NCBI GenBank assembly: GCA_029721515.1
Contig: CM056565.1
Location: 8,000,742-8,064,741 of the forward strand
Reading direction: 5' to 3'
Source of the DNA: Synanceia verrucosa
Lineage: Eukaryota > Chordata > Actinopteri > Perciformes > Synanceiidae
Length of the DNA stretch: 64,000 bases
A program made the translations under genes and the position numbers. Positions 46,788 to 57,295 of the stretch are shown one piece after another (within the stretch, counting starts at the first letter, position 1; every line of letters begins with the position of its first letter). Under the pieces are notes generated by a model that was given only the letters and a program-made list of their open reading frames with translations, was not told the origin of the DNA and made no database searches.

Positions 46788-47332
46788 AGCAAATGTTGAA
46801 TAGCTCCAGCCCTCTGCCAATGTCAAGCTACATCTTAAATCAAATCACAGACCTTTGATAAGGACTGAGCTGCTCGACTTCTTTATAGAGCCAAATTGGA
46901 GTCGACTTGCATCATAATTAGCCATACACAGGTTACACTTTTTACACTAATTTCAGTTGGCATGGATAATTGAGTTTGCTTTGAGACTTTTCCACACTGT
47001 ACTACAAAGTAGAACTTAAATACAATATAATAATGACATAGCTTAGTCTGACCTCAAGCCTCTGTGATGTTTTACTTGACTTAAAGTCAAAGGCTATATT
47101 AATTATTTAATATTCATCATGTACTGGGTATGTGAATAGGCTGAGAATGCATAGACTGTAAACAAGAAGAGGGTGCAGTCTCTGTGATGTCATTCACTGG
47201 TTTAAATAGGCACTTCTGCATTGGCTTTGATTTCCAGACCAGGCTGACCACTGGTAGAATGACAGTAAATAAACAGTGAACCTGGAGGCTCACTGGTATG
47301 GCACAGAGGTGAATGTACTTTGGTGCTCAGGA

Positions 47333-47464
47333 TCAGGCCAGCAGACCGAAGCAGCGTGCAGAGCTGAGGATGTCGTCTCTGGTCAGATAGCATCCACACA
47401 GCTGCCTCAGTCCAGTGAAAGACTCCCTCCCATGCAAGACACGCCAGTTGTCTATGAAAATAAC
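47333..47464 (-). CDS. tmlhe: tmlhe exon 7, distal metal His and stop
   Basis: A 132-bp exon (acceptor TTCATGAG, TGA at 47335-47333). It encodes VIFIDNWRVLHGRESFTGLR then QLCGCYLTRDDILSSARCFG and LLA. It supplies the third Fe ligand (His382) and the 2-oxoglutarate Arg391. The acceptor has a weak polypyrimidine tract. Confidence 0.94.
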   Translation of the reverse strand, partial: VIFIDNWRVLHGRESFTGLRQLCGCYLTRDDILSSARCFGLLA

Positions 47465-50400
47465 CTCATGAAGAAAAGAAAGGTTCAAGTCCTTAGATTA
47501 CACTGAACTTACATCTGAGTCTTTCCAGTTTGCCGAAAGTGAATTAATTAATTGAAACTAACATTTAATGGAGAAGCATTTGTTATGTTATGTTTTCTGA
47601 ATGCACCCCGGTCAAGAAGCATGAGTCTCTTACTTTCCCTGGAGTCAGTTTCACCCACAGCTCGTTCTCTGGCCGTCTGAGTTCTGTTGTCAACTGTCGA
47701 TGTGCTACGTACCATCGCTGAACGATGTCATGGGGCACCGTGTTTATCACTGATCGATCATAGTTGTTGTATCTGTTGAAAAAAACATAACTTACTGTTT
47801 ATTTTTAATTTTTCAATCATTTCATAATACTTGTAAAAATAGCTTTGAAAACAGAACATAAAAACAGCTGGGTTGTTATATATACACTAGGGAAGTCATG
47901 AATAGCTATGCAGCGCTGACGTACCGAATCAGGTACATTTCATTGTTCCAAGGATAAACGTTGAGCAGGGGGCCAACACCCATTATGTGGTTTTGGTGGA
48001 TGTCTGATTTTTCAATGTACTCATGTCTGATGGGCACACGGGTCAGCAGCTCAAAGTTTTCAGGAGACTGCTGGCGTACTTTTTCTGCTGCGTAGAACCC
48101 ATCGACAAGTAGTGTCCTCCCCCCGTGTCCCTCATGCTTGAGGCAGTGGAAAACCTGGATTCTGCAACAGTGATCAGAAAATGAGTTAGACAATGCTTTT
48201 TTTGCATTTTTTTAAAGATATATAGCAATTAAAAATGCTCCATATAATGAAAATGTATCAATGCTGCACAAACAATTTCACTTCTTTTGCACTGGGGCTG
48301 GTCTCTGCCATACCTACCCACATGGTTCCTGAAAGTACGAGGTGTCGGTGTGACGGTCCAGGGCCAGCTGGCTGTAGGCGGTGTCTCCTCTGGAGAAATC
48401 TGAAGTCAAAGTCCACATTCCTCCATATGTAGTCTCCCTTATGGATCATGAACACAAAAAGCAACACAAGTGGATCAGGAATAAACTTTTACAGTAGCAA
48501 AAAGCCCCAAAGAAGCACTGAGTACCTGATGAGGCTGACTCTCTGTGTCACTGCCTCTGTGGCCTCGACTGTAGCTGGGACATCATCTACAAAAGCGATC
48601 CCGTACAGAAGATAGTTCTGTAGAAACTTCTTCACTTCGTCATCACAGCTCATGAACTTGTCCCATTTGGCCGAGGCCGTGTTATCCTTTTTATAGATAT
48701 CTGAATTCCAAAGGATGCGTGGCTGTACAATGTTCTGTTTATTTCCTTCATAGCTGTTCTCAGCCAGCCAGCTAAGGCTGTACTGTGACACGTGTCCTCC
48801 AGGCCCTGGGATACAGAAATGGGAAAAAATATTGTAATTGGGTACAGTACATATGAACTACATTAAATACTATGTATGACCTGATTGTAAGTAAAGCCAT
48901 TGCCTTAAACATGCATTCTTTCTAATATGACAGCCAGCAGGCTGACTCCTCTGGTTGCATAGAAGTCTGTGAGAAAATGATCCTACTTCTCTCTTGATTT
49001 ATTACCTCAAAAACCGTGGTAGACATGAGTTCATGGTCTCAGTCTCTTAGAACTTCTCACAGTGTGTTTTCACTTCATTAATGTTAATTGTAATATTTTG
49101 GCTGGGTCGTTGTACTTAGCTCCACCCGCCCATTTCACTTCTGGTTCTAAAAACAAGACGCAGAAGAACAAAATGCTGATCTCCAGGCTATGAAATGGCA
49201 GTTGAGGGACCAGTGGTGACATCACAGTAACTACATCCACTTCTTATACTCAGTCTACGGCATGAAGAGAAACATAAATGGGATAACAAATCTGCAGAAC
49301 TGTAAACACGCATTGCCGCAAATGAGTAGATCTGATCTGTGCACGGTATGAGAAGCATACCCAGTACCACCACACAGTCAATCCAATGTCCATGGATTGA
49401 GTGTGCACCCCTGGACTCCGCTGACCTTGAATATGCACCTCTTCACTGTGCTGTATGCCCTGCAGGGATATGTGACTCATCAACTGTGCTGGGACTTGTC
49501 AGTTGATGTAAGATACAGTGTCACTCCTGTCCATGAATAAAAACACTGTAACAGCCCAGCAGCCCACAGGGAGGGGTCAGTCAGTCTTGCCGACACGCCT
49601 GAGTAGCACAAGCCAGACAGACACATGAGCATCTCCCCAGCTGCCAGACTGCACTGCTGCAGCATTTAAGGCTCATCGTGATGATGGTATCTCCCTGTCT
49701 ATGGTGTGCTCCCCGTTTTAAAAACAGAATGTTCTGGCACTATAATTACCTTCCTGTCCATGTCCAGAGGACACAGAGGTCAAAGCTATGAGGTCACTCG
49801 CAAAGGAATGTGGGGGTGAGAGCTTGGTGTGCAGATGAAGCCAGCAGATTTCACTGCATAAAACCTGTTTCTCTTCCTGATCACCTGGCTGCTGCTGCTG
49901 CTGGGCTGTTTATTCATCTTACTCAAACAGGAGGCAACCAAATCCCTCATAGCTTCTTTCCTCCCTATGTGTGCAGGGGTGTGTACCAGAGACAGAATAA
50001 GGTTTTTCTCCAGCTGGTCTGGTTAAGATCAACACTGTCTGCTGAGGATTCTCAGAGGAATAGATCTGCATGGAGATCAGCTCAGTGTTGGTGTTAATGT
50101 TGCTACCACAGAGCCACCACTTTTTAAAGTGTGTTTTCACTTCATAAATGTTAATCATAATATTTTAGTCACTTGGTCATTGTGTATGTGACTGGTGATC
50201 CAAGAGCAGCAGTAAAGGAGTGAGTAAACTCTAGGGATGTCCGAAAATATCAGCCCTCCGATGTTATCACATAACAATAAAAATACATAAAAAATTAATA
50301 TAGGGAAATACTGTTATTGGGTTTTTATAACAATGTTCAACTGCTGTAGGCTTCAGCATTTCCAAGCCTCACACACATGCAACATTTTCCGCTTGATGAC

Positions 50401-52483
50401 GTATTACAACAACAGCAAGTGGATCTCTAGCCGTGGCTAACAAGCTAGCTCGTTTGGTGCTTGATGGTAAATTTGACATCACAACTGAGGACATGAGGAA
50501 AAAAATAGGGCAGTCATAGAGCCCAATCAGTAACTACTAGTCAGGACTGAAGCTGTTAAATTTTTTTCTGGCTTTCATGTTTTGGTTTTTTTTGCATTAT
50601 TTTCTTACTTATATGAGACAACAGGTTAGACTGAGCCCAGGTTATAATTTACTGATTGTATTATTTGCCAAGCCATGACCAGTTATAAGATAAGATATGA
50701 TAAGATAAGATAAAACTTTATTCATCCTGAAGGAAATTCTTTCATAACAGTTGCCATAGATAGCAGGGAAAAGTAATATTTAAAAGATTTAAAAAGATTT
50801 ATAAAGTATATACAGTGCAGAATGCAAAACTGACAATATAAACAATATAAACAAGATAACAGTATAAAAAAAATAAGAATATGTTCGATATAGCCATTCA
50901 GAATATGGTCATTCAATTTACCAGTCTGTAAAATAATACACTTTAATTTGGGGCCATGTTGCATTTATGAATGCATCCAGTAGGGCATCACAATAAAATT
51001 TGTCATTTTGTTAATTCCAAAACAGGAGCTACAGTTTTGGTGTAAAAAGCTGCACATATCTTTTGATATTGGAATTGGAAATGAAGATCTGGACAATATC
51101 AGAATATTGGATATCTGCAAAAAAAAAGCCAACATCAAGAATCCCCAGTAAACACATTTGCTTTCACATTGCTTGTACTCTTCCTCCCTGCAATATTAGT
51201 AGACTTCTTTTTTTTATTGTAGAATACCGACGAACAAAGTTCAGGTGATTCTGCGATAATCAAATTTAATTGACATCAACTCAACCCAACTCTTATAGCT
51301 GGAAGCGAGGAAGAAAAAAAATAGATATCTGAAAGTACAAAGAGAAGGTGAAAACTAAACTTCAAACCAGAGTTTTGGTTAGAAACTACAAAAACAAAGA
51401 TTTTACAGTTATTTATTATGGTATTTTGTGCCCCCAGCCCCTACCCCCTGCTCTTTATTCATTATATCACCATCCCGAAGCATTACTTATTATGTTATCA
51501 TACTTGATAACACCTATCTTGTTCCTATCTTTACACAAAATACCACCATCACAGAGGGAAAAGTCCACTTCACCTTTGCAGACAAGGTGCTGTGATGTTT
51601 GGCCTCAAATATAACATTACATCACCTATCCTCCCTATTATGTGTTGTGTGATTTCTAGAGACAGCAGATGCAATTTGTTGGTTCACTTAAAGTAACTGG
51701 TTGAATCTTACCTGTTATAAATGCCATATGCCAAATTTTATGGATTGTAGTTTATAGAACATGGAATTGTGTCTTTTTGTTGACACTAGAGCAGAAAAAT
51801 CCTGTTTCTGTGGACATGAGCTTCATGTTTTCAATGAGGGAATTGCAAAACGTCCCCACATATCAGTTCATAACACTGCAAAAATATGAATATTGCAATA
51901 TTTTCATCAGTTCACAGAGACTGGACTTTATGAACATGCAGCAGATAAACTCTGGGGGCCCCATGGTTCTGGCCTTTGGTAACTTCTTTATCACAGTGGC
52001 TTTGAAAAGCATGTATTTTGCATGATCTTTTCTGCAGGTGCAGGCACTGGACTTGACAAGACTTACAGGTGAGGACCAGATGGCCGTCTTTCACAGTTGT
52101 GTTGACCGGACGGATGTTGAGGTCGATGCTGCCGGTGTCCAGGTTTCTCTGGTTGGTCTTGGAGTTGTAGGAGGATCCGGAGCGGCAGTGATCCCGCAGC
52201 CACACGTAGTTCAAACGCATCTGCGCCCCTCCGTAACTGAGCACTGGTGATGTCAGTTTGATTTACACGAGGTTAACAACGAGCTTTGTCTCACTGATTG
52301 AGTCACAGTGTGTTTCAACTCACCCAGGCAGTCTTCTTGTGACTGAAAAGTCGCCGGACGTGCAGCACAAGCGCTGCTCTGCATCTTGTGTCTCCATGGT
52401 AGCTGTGCGTTTCTGACTCCAGACAGCTGAGGCTTGACCCACTCCATTCCGGGTAGCCACATTCTTTTTAATGAGCCCAACAT
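47333..52483 (-). CDS. tmlhe: Trimethyllysine dioxygenase, mitochondrial (TMLHE), complete
   Basis: The enzyme catalyses the first step of carnitine synthesis in mitochondria: 2-oxoglutarate/Fe(II)/O2-dependent hydroxylation of N6-trimethyllysine to 3-hydroxy-trimethyllysine. Minus-strand exons in coding order: 52483-52324, 52243-52067, 48805-48526, 48437-48318, 48161-47925, 47772-47634, 47464-47333. All are GT-AG and in phase, for 414 aa against about 421 in human. Seen: a basic, acid-free N-terminal stretch MLGSLKRMWLPG fitting a mitochondrial presequence; an N-terminal domain with NYVWLRDHCRS; and a double-stranded beta-helix with the metal triad His235-x-Asp237 (LDRHTDTSYF) and His382 (RVLHGRESF). 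Arg391 (GLRQLCG) is positioned to bind 2-oxoglutarate. All catalytic residues are present. The start is the first in-frame ATG (G at -3). It is convergent with vsig1. Confidence 0.95.
47634..47772 (-). CDS. tmlhe: tmlhe exon 6
   Basis: A 139-bp exon (acceptor TTCAACAG, donor GTAAGA). It encodes YNNYDRSVINTVPHDIVQRW, then YVAHRQLTTELRRPENELWV and KLTPGK. The phase joins exon 5 as CG|A (Arg). Confidence 0.96.
47925..48161 (-). CDS. tmlhe: tmlhe exon 5, dioxygenase core
   Basis: A 237-bp exon (acceptor CTGTTGCAG, donor GTACGT). It encodes IQVFHCLKHEGHGGRTLLVD then GFYAAEKVRQQSPENFELLT and GVGPLLNVYPWNNEMYLIR. It is the most strongly conserved stretch of the gene. Confidence 0.97.
48318..48437 (-). 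CDS. tmlhe: tmlhe exon 4, metal-binding HxD
   Basis: A 120-bp exon (acceptor ATCCATAAG, donor GTAGGT). It encodes ETTYGGMWTLTSDFSRGDTA, then YSQLALDRHTDTSYFQEPCG. His235 and Asp237 of DRHTD are two of the three Fe(II) ligands. Confidence 0.95.
48526..48805 (-). CDS. tmlhe: tmlhe exon 3
   Basis: A 280-bp exon (acceptor TATCCCAG, donor GTACTC). The split Trp codon joins exon 2 as T|GG, giving WPGGHVSQYSLSWLAENSYE, QPRILWNSDIY, FLQNYLLYGIAFVDDVP and RVSLIR. These match TMLHE collinearly. Confidence 0.96.
48995..49261 (+). repeat. Dispersed teleost repeat (CACTTCTGGTTCTAAAAACA type)
   Basis: It contains AGACATGAGTTCATGGTCTC, GTGTTTTCACTTCATTAATG, CTCCACCCGCCCATTTCACT, TCTGGTTCTAAAAACAAGAC, TGCTGATCTCCAGGCT and ACTACATCCACTTCTTATAC. 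I recall these as ordered landmarks of an abundant percomorph repeat. No coding frame. A diverged copy of the GTGTGTTTTCACTTCAT segment recurs at about 50128. Confidence 0.6.
50231..51148. mobile_element. hAT-like non-autonomous element (diverged)
   Basis: The left end CTAGGGATGTCCGAAAATAT and right side GGATATCTGCAAAAAAAAAG ... ATCCCCAG resemble the AGGGATGTCCCGATAT-type hAT termini of fish. The inverted ends are imperfect and no clean target duplication is visible. A non-LTR retrotransposon tail lies inside. Confidence 0.45.
50683..50960 (-). mobile_element. 3' end of a non-LTR retrotransposon with (TAAGA)n tail
   Basis: Read on the minus strand it ends GAATTTCCTTCAGGATGAAT followed by AAAGTTTTATCTTATCTTATC. 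This is the fish non-LTR ending in which a GAATTTCC...AATAAAG block is followed by a short simple repeat. No reverse transcriptase frame remains. Confidence 0.55.
52067..52243 (-). CDS. tmlhe: tmlhe exon 2, N-terminal domain
   Basis: A 177-bp exon (acceptor ATCACCAG, donor GTAAGT). It encodes VLSYGGAQMRLNYVWLRDHC then RSGSSYNSKTNQRNLDTGSI. The WLRDHCR motif is shared by TMLHE and BBOX1 N-terminal domains. Confidence 0.95.
52324..52483 (-). CDS. tmlhe: tmlhe exon 1, mitochondrial presequence region
   Basis: It encodes MLGSLKRMWLPGMEWVKPQL onward to QSQEDCL plus the first base of a Val codon, with donor GTGAGT on the minus strand. The N-terminus is basic and acid-free for its first 12 residues, as expected of a presequence. 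Its sequence is poorly conserved, so the call rests on frame, splice phase and ATG. Confidence 0.82.
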
Positions 52484-53365
52484 CGCAAACAAAATGTGTG
52501 ATAAATGAAATAAACTCCAAAATGATAAACCAGCGCAGTGCGCACCCTCAGAGCCGATGCGCCTCCTTTATCTCTACCACCTTTAACCACACTTTCACCG
52601 ACTGGCTACACACCGAGATTAATTATTAAATGCATCACAGCTCCTCTCGTGGTTTGGATTAAACGTTATAAAGTGGCAGGGTAGGATTAACCCTGGAGCT
52701 AAAGCGACCGTGCTGGAACAGTTTGGCACATGCGTGGTTCCACTGACCACAATACCCGGATGTCCACTGGGGGTTGCGCTTCAGACAGGTGACTGGACTT
52801 TTATTTTGGAGGCTGTATCAGCTGGTGCTATTGATCTGCGTTATTTAGTAGACCTTTTTCATGCCACTCCGTTGCTAGAGCAACAGCACTGGTTCTGAAT
52901 CTACTTCCTGTCAGCTGCCACATTAACACATATTGTGTTCTGTAGTATTATTATGATGTTAATATAGCATAGTCTGGTAATATTATTGTTATTGTATTGT
53001 CATGTTGTTAAAGGGTTCTGTTTTATAAACCTGAAAAAGTTGAGGGTTTCGAAGCAGTTTCAGTGGCAAATGAATAAAATGAGTTTTACATGTAAGAAAC
53101 CTGTTCAGCCACTATGACTATTTATTTAGTTATTTGTTTTATAAATTGTCATAAAATGTTGATTTATGTTCCCCGAACCCCAAGATGGTGTTCTCATATG
53201 TGTGTGTTTTTCTCAAAACTCAAATAAATGCTGTCATAATGAACAGAAACTAGAGAATATTCTCACTGAAAAGAGTGTAATCAGAGAACAAAATAATTAT
53301 TAATCAATTTAATGTTTCACAATTAATCAATTAGACAATAAAACATGGAGAACTACAACTCTCTC

Positions 53366-54222
53366 ATTGTGCAATATTTTATTAATGTGCAATATTACTC
53401 TTCATCAATATTTTACTTATGTGCAATATTACCCTTCATCAATATTTTACTAATGTGCAATATTACTCTTCATCAATATTTTACTTATGTGCAATATTAC
53501 CCTTCATCAATATTTTACTAATGTGCAATATTACTCTTCATCAATATTTTACTTATGTGCAATATTACCCTTCTTCAATATTTTACTAATGTGCAATATT
53601 ACTCTTCTTCAATATTTTACTAATGTGCAATGATACTGTTCTTCAATATTTTACTAATGTACAATGATACTGTTCTTCAATATTTTACTAATGTACAATG
53701 ATACTGTTCTTCAATATTTTACTAATGTGCAATATTACTCTTCATCAATATTTTACTAATGTGCAATGATACTGTTCTTCAATATTTTACTAATGTGCAA
53801 CATTACTGTTCCTGAATACTTTACTAATGTGCAATATTACTCTTCTTCAATATTTTACTAATGTGCAATATTACCCTTCTTCAATATTTTACTAATGTGC
53901 AATATTACTGTTCCTGAATACTTTACTAATGTGCAATATTACCCTTCTTCAATATTTTATTAATGTGCAACATTACTGTTCCTGAATACTTTACTAATGT
54001 GCAATATTACCCTTCTTCAATATTTTACTAATGTGCAATATTACTCTCCATCAATATTTTACTAATGTGCAATATTACTGTTCCTGAATATTTTACTAAT
54101 GTGCAATATTACCCTTCTTCAATATTTTACTAATGTGCAATATTACCCTTCTTCAATATTTTACTAATGTGCAATATTACTCTCCATCAATATTTAACTA
54201 ATATGCAATATTACTGTTCTTC
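53366..54222. repeat. 34-bp minisatellite, about 26 copies
   Basis: The unit is about 34 bp with core ACTAATGTGCAATATTAC followed by a variable CTTCAT/CTTCTT/GTTCCTGA segment and CAATATTTT. I count 26 cores. From 53397 to about 53570 two unit variants (CTTATG and CTAATG) alternate, giving a 68-bp higher-order repeat. Later units include GTACAATGATACTG variants and a GTTCCTGAATACTTTAC subfamily. Confidence 0.95.
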
Positions 54223-55022
54223 ACTCTCAACATGTAAACTATTTCAGTCCATTTTATTCATTTGTATTTGCAGACTTAGTTCTCCATGTGGTCTCCTGCT
54301 TACTTTCAACATCCACAGTTTAGTGATCTACATGACTTATCAGTCCTGCACATCATTTTCTTAGACAATGCTATTTGCTTCTTGCTTATTACAGTGTTAC
54401 CTACTCACTTTTGACAAATGTATATAGGCTAATAAAATAAACCATATTTACATAATAAACATCAGACTATGTATGTATGATACAAATGAACATATTGATG
54501 GTATCATAGTGGAACTGTGACAGCAGTAGTGTCACCTGACAGCATGTAAGGCCTCTTACTATGGGAACCTTGATGACTTAATCCCATTCAGGAGGAGCCA
54601 GGCTGCTGGGTCAGGATAGTGGCAGATGGGATGGCTGATACAAACCTACATGCTGGCTCCCTCTGGAGTCCTTTCTGGAAATTAGCTGCTGATCACATTC
54701 ATCACCTGGCTGAATATTGCCTTCCTTCTCCCCCAGTTGCCAGCTGTTTTTTTTGTTTATTTGTTTTTTGTTGGGTTTTTTTTGTGGATTTCACAGTGAG
54801 AAGCAGAATAGTCTTGGCTGGCCTTACTACAATTTGGGTTATCAAAAGTATCAAGATGTTCAATATTAGAACATACATAAGTTTAAACAAAAGTGCAAAA
54901 ATGTAAAGAGTCAACAGGACTTGTTTGAAGTTCGTTGACTATTTTTGTTCTTAGTTAATCACAATGAATAGAATAGATGTGATAAAGGTTTGTCACAGTA
55001 GACAGACACGCACCTGACTAAC

Positions 55023-55024
<2 letters not shown>

Positions 55025-55054
<30 letters not shown>
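55025..55054. repeat. (AC)15 microsatellite
   Basis: A 30-bp uninterrupted AC run. Confidence 0.97.
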
Positions 55055-55055
<1 letters not shown>

Positions 55056-56207
55056 TGTAGCTCATTTCTAGATAACACATGGGCCTGCTCACATCCTTGA
55101 TAACTGGCCAATTACATTCAATTGCGTGTAAGTCCAACCTCTGTATGGGACAGTCCCAGTTCAAGAGTAAATACTGTAGTCATGGTTCGGGCTTTCTATG
55201 GCTGAGATCCTGCCAGACTTCTGTCATTCAGAGCCCAGCTCTGACATACTTTACCTGTGACCTGAATAAATATCTGTGAACTGCTTTTTTTAACAGATTC
55301 CTCCTTTTTGTGTTCTTGGGCTGCTAACTGAAGAATCAGGCTAACAATACCGTACGAGTGAGTCTCACTTGCTCCTGTGTCTCCTCTGGGGACTGGGATG
55401 GGCAGAGTCACAGAGTCGTTCACTGAGTGATACATGTTGACTTGCAGAAGATTCACTCTGAATTTAGCAGTTCCAGTCCCGTCCAGCATGCTGAGGCTGA
55501 GCTCAACTGAACTGAGAAAAAACAGTTCATGAAGTGCTTCACTTCAGTTTGTTCATTCAAAAGATTCATTCTTTTGAATGAATCGTTCATGAGCGATACA
55601 ACGCTAGGCTTCAACAAACTTCAAACAAGTCCAGTTGACTCTGATTTTGCTTTTTTTTTTTATTTATCCTGACCTGGATGACTAAGACCCAGTTATGCAG
55701 AAGTTTAACAATTGCTACTAACAAGTTGTTAGTAATCATTTACATAAAAATGTTACACAGGTGGAGTGATTTATATACAGCCAAAGTAAATAATGCTCTT
55801 TTGCACACCAGACATAAATATTATGTTATTATATTATATTATACGTATTCCCTCTCTTCTGGCATACTTGGGCACACAACCCGAGGCTATACAGAAGAAA
55901 AAACACTGGAACCATAAAGGAAAATAACCAAATTTTATATTTCAACAGGCATAAAGTGAGATTCAATACAATAACATAAATATGAATAAATCATGTGATT
56001 GAAATAATCTCCTGTTGTTGGTTAAAATCAGCACTCAGACAAACACTAAGGCCTGGGCACGTTGTTTAGTAATGGACCTTCCACCAGCCAGCTGCTGGTC
56101 TGGGATCAGCTGCAGTGGTAGTGCTTCCTCTAATAGTGCAGCGCTGCGGTAATGCCGCATTCAAGTGCTATCGGATATTTTGTTTTTTCAAGTGGGTATC
56201 CTCCTCG

Positions 56208-56210
<3 letters not shown>

Positions 56211-56303
<93 letters not shown>

Positions 56304-56319
56304 ATATATATATATATAC

Positions 56320-56397
<78 letters not shown>

Positions 56398-56415
56398 ATA
56401 TATATACGTATATAT

Positions 56416-56475
<60 letters not shown>
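56211..56475. repeat. Long (TA)n tract with rare TG/AC interruptions
   Basis: 265 bp of TA dinucleotides broken only by a few TGTG, ACATG and ACG interruptions between 56299 and 56420. The tract is almost fully self-complementary and should extrude or be length-unstable. It lies about 700 bp upstream of the mpp1 start codon. The long YIYIYI-type frames in it are artefacts. Confidence 0.97.
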
Positions 56476-56479
<4 letters not shown>

Positions 56480-56819
56480 CTAATAGAGTGGAGTGAGAGA
56501 TTAGATAAATAATAAATATAGTTATCATAATCAAGACTCAATTAAGAATCAAGAAGATCTCTATAACCAAGTGTGCTTGTGACACTTGGTGTCAAAAGCT
56601 TATGGTACTCATATAGAATAGAAAATAATAAAGGAATATGAGGGCATATCATTATCATAATATTATAATGATAACCTTATATACAGGTGGGGATGACGGT
56701 GTGAAAAAAAGAGTAAAAAATACATAGAAATACTAAAACAGAGTAAGACAACCAAACTGTAGGCTAATGTGACTGTTTTTTCCATTATTTCTTAGCCTAA
56801 ACTGCTCTGTTCTTTCTTC

Positions 56820-57172
56820 ATTTTCTTGTAGAAACGGTGCAAATTGTGTAGCTCACGTTAGCGAATGGAGGGCTGGGATTTTTGAGCTGACGGGGCAGCA
56901 CCTGAAGGCATCATACGCCTGTCCTCTGAGCAGCAGTCAGCTGCATGTTTACTTGCTTTGTCAGCGGTGTGTCCGCGGCAGATAGCTGTCCCTCCTCACC
57001 TGCTGCTGATCGAAACCTTGGACTTTTATCTCAGAGGGTGTCATATCACACCACCACAGCTCTTATCGGCAGTTTCCTCTCTGTCTCTAACAATAGTAGT
57101 TGTAGGCCACCCCTCTTTGTGGACCTTGAACCGGCGGGTTCACGGTGTTTTTTTTTCCTAGCTAACGGAAAG
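56820..57172 (+). promoter_or_regulatory. mpp1: Probable mpp1 promoter/5' UTR region
   Basis: The last ~350 bp before the mpp1 ATG are richer in G+C and CpG (TCACGTTAGCG, GCTGACGGGGC, TGTCCGCGGC, ACCGGCGGGTTCACGG) than the flanks. The start site cannot be placed; this is inference from composition and position. Confidence 0.35.
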
Positions 57173-57295
57173 ATGACGTTAAAATCCAATAAAAACGAAC
57201 CCGCTGTCATACTGGAGCCGGTTAGCAGCGTCCGTTCAGCCCTCTCCGACCTGTACCTGGAGCAGCTCCTGCTAAACAAACCAAATTCTGACAAG
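57173..57295 (+). CDS. mpp1: mpp1 exon 1, N-terminus
   Basis: It encodes MTLKSNKNEPAVILEPVSSV then RSALSDLYLEQLLLNKPNSD and K (41 codons, phase 0), with donor GTAGGG. The start context GAAAGATGA has A at -3. A long poly-T run follows in the intron at about 57306-57323. Confidence 0.92.

Larger units (their letters stand above)
45635..47332. other. Convergent 3' region between vsig1 and tmlhe
   Basis: This region must hold the 3' UTRs of both convergent genes. It includes a transposon-end-like phrase CACCACTAGATGCCAGCAGATG near 46200 and AATAAA-type words on both strands near 46769-46787. No protein-coding frame is recognised. Confidence 0.55.
48806..52066 (-). other. tmlhe: Large tmlhe intron with repeats
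   Basis: A GT-AG intron of 3.26 kb. It contains a dispersed fish repeat (48995-49261), a short second copy of part of it (about 50128-50185), and a hAT-like element with an embedded non-LTR tail (50231-51148). No extra exon is recognised. Confidence 0.75.
52484..57172. other. Divergent intergenic region between tmlhe and mpp1
   Basis: It holds the promoters of both divergent genes at its ends, a 34-bp minisatellite (53366-54222), an AC microsatellite (55025-55054) and a 265-bp TA tract (56211-56475). No protein gene is recognised in it. Confidence 0.65.

Noticed and set aside
52484..52492. Extension of tmlhe three codons upstream of its ATG
   Set aside because: That start would be TTG. The first in-frame ATG is at 52483-52481.
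55196..55489. 97-codon minus-strand frame between tmlhe and mpp1
   Set aside because: No recognisable motif, signal or splice-supported neighbour.
56115..56541. Long YIYIYI-type reading frames on both strands
   Set aside because: They are simple translation of the (TA)n tract.
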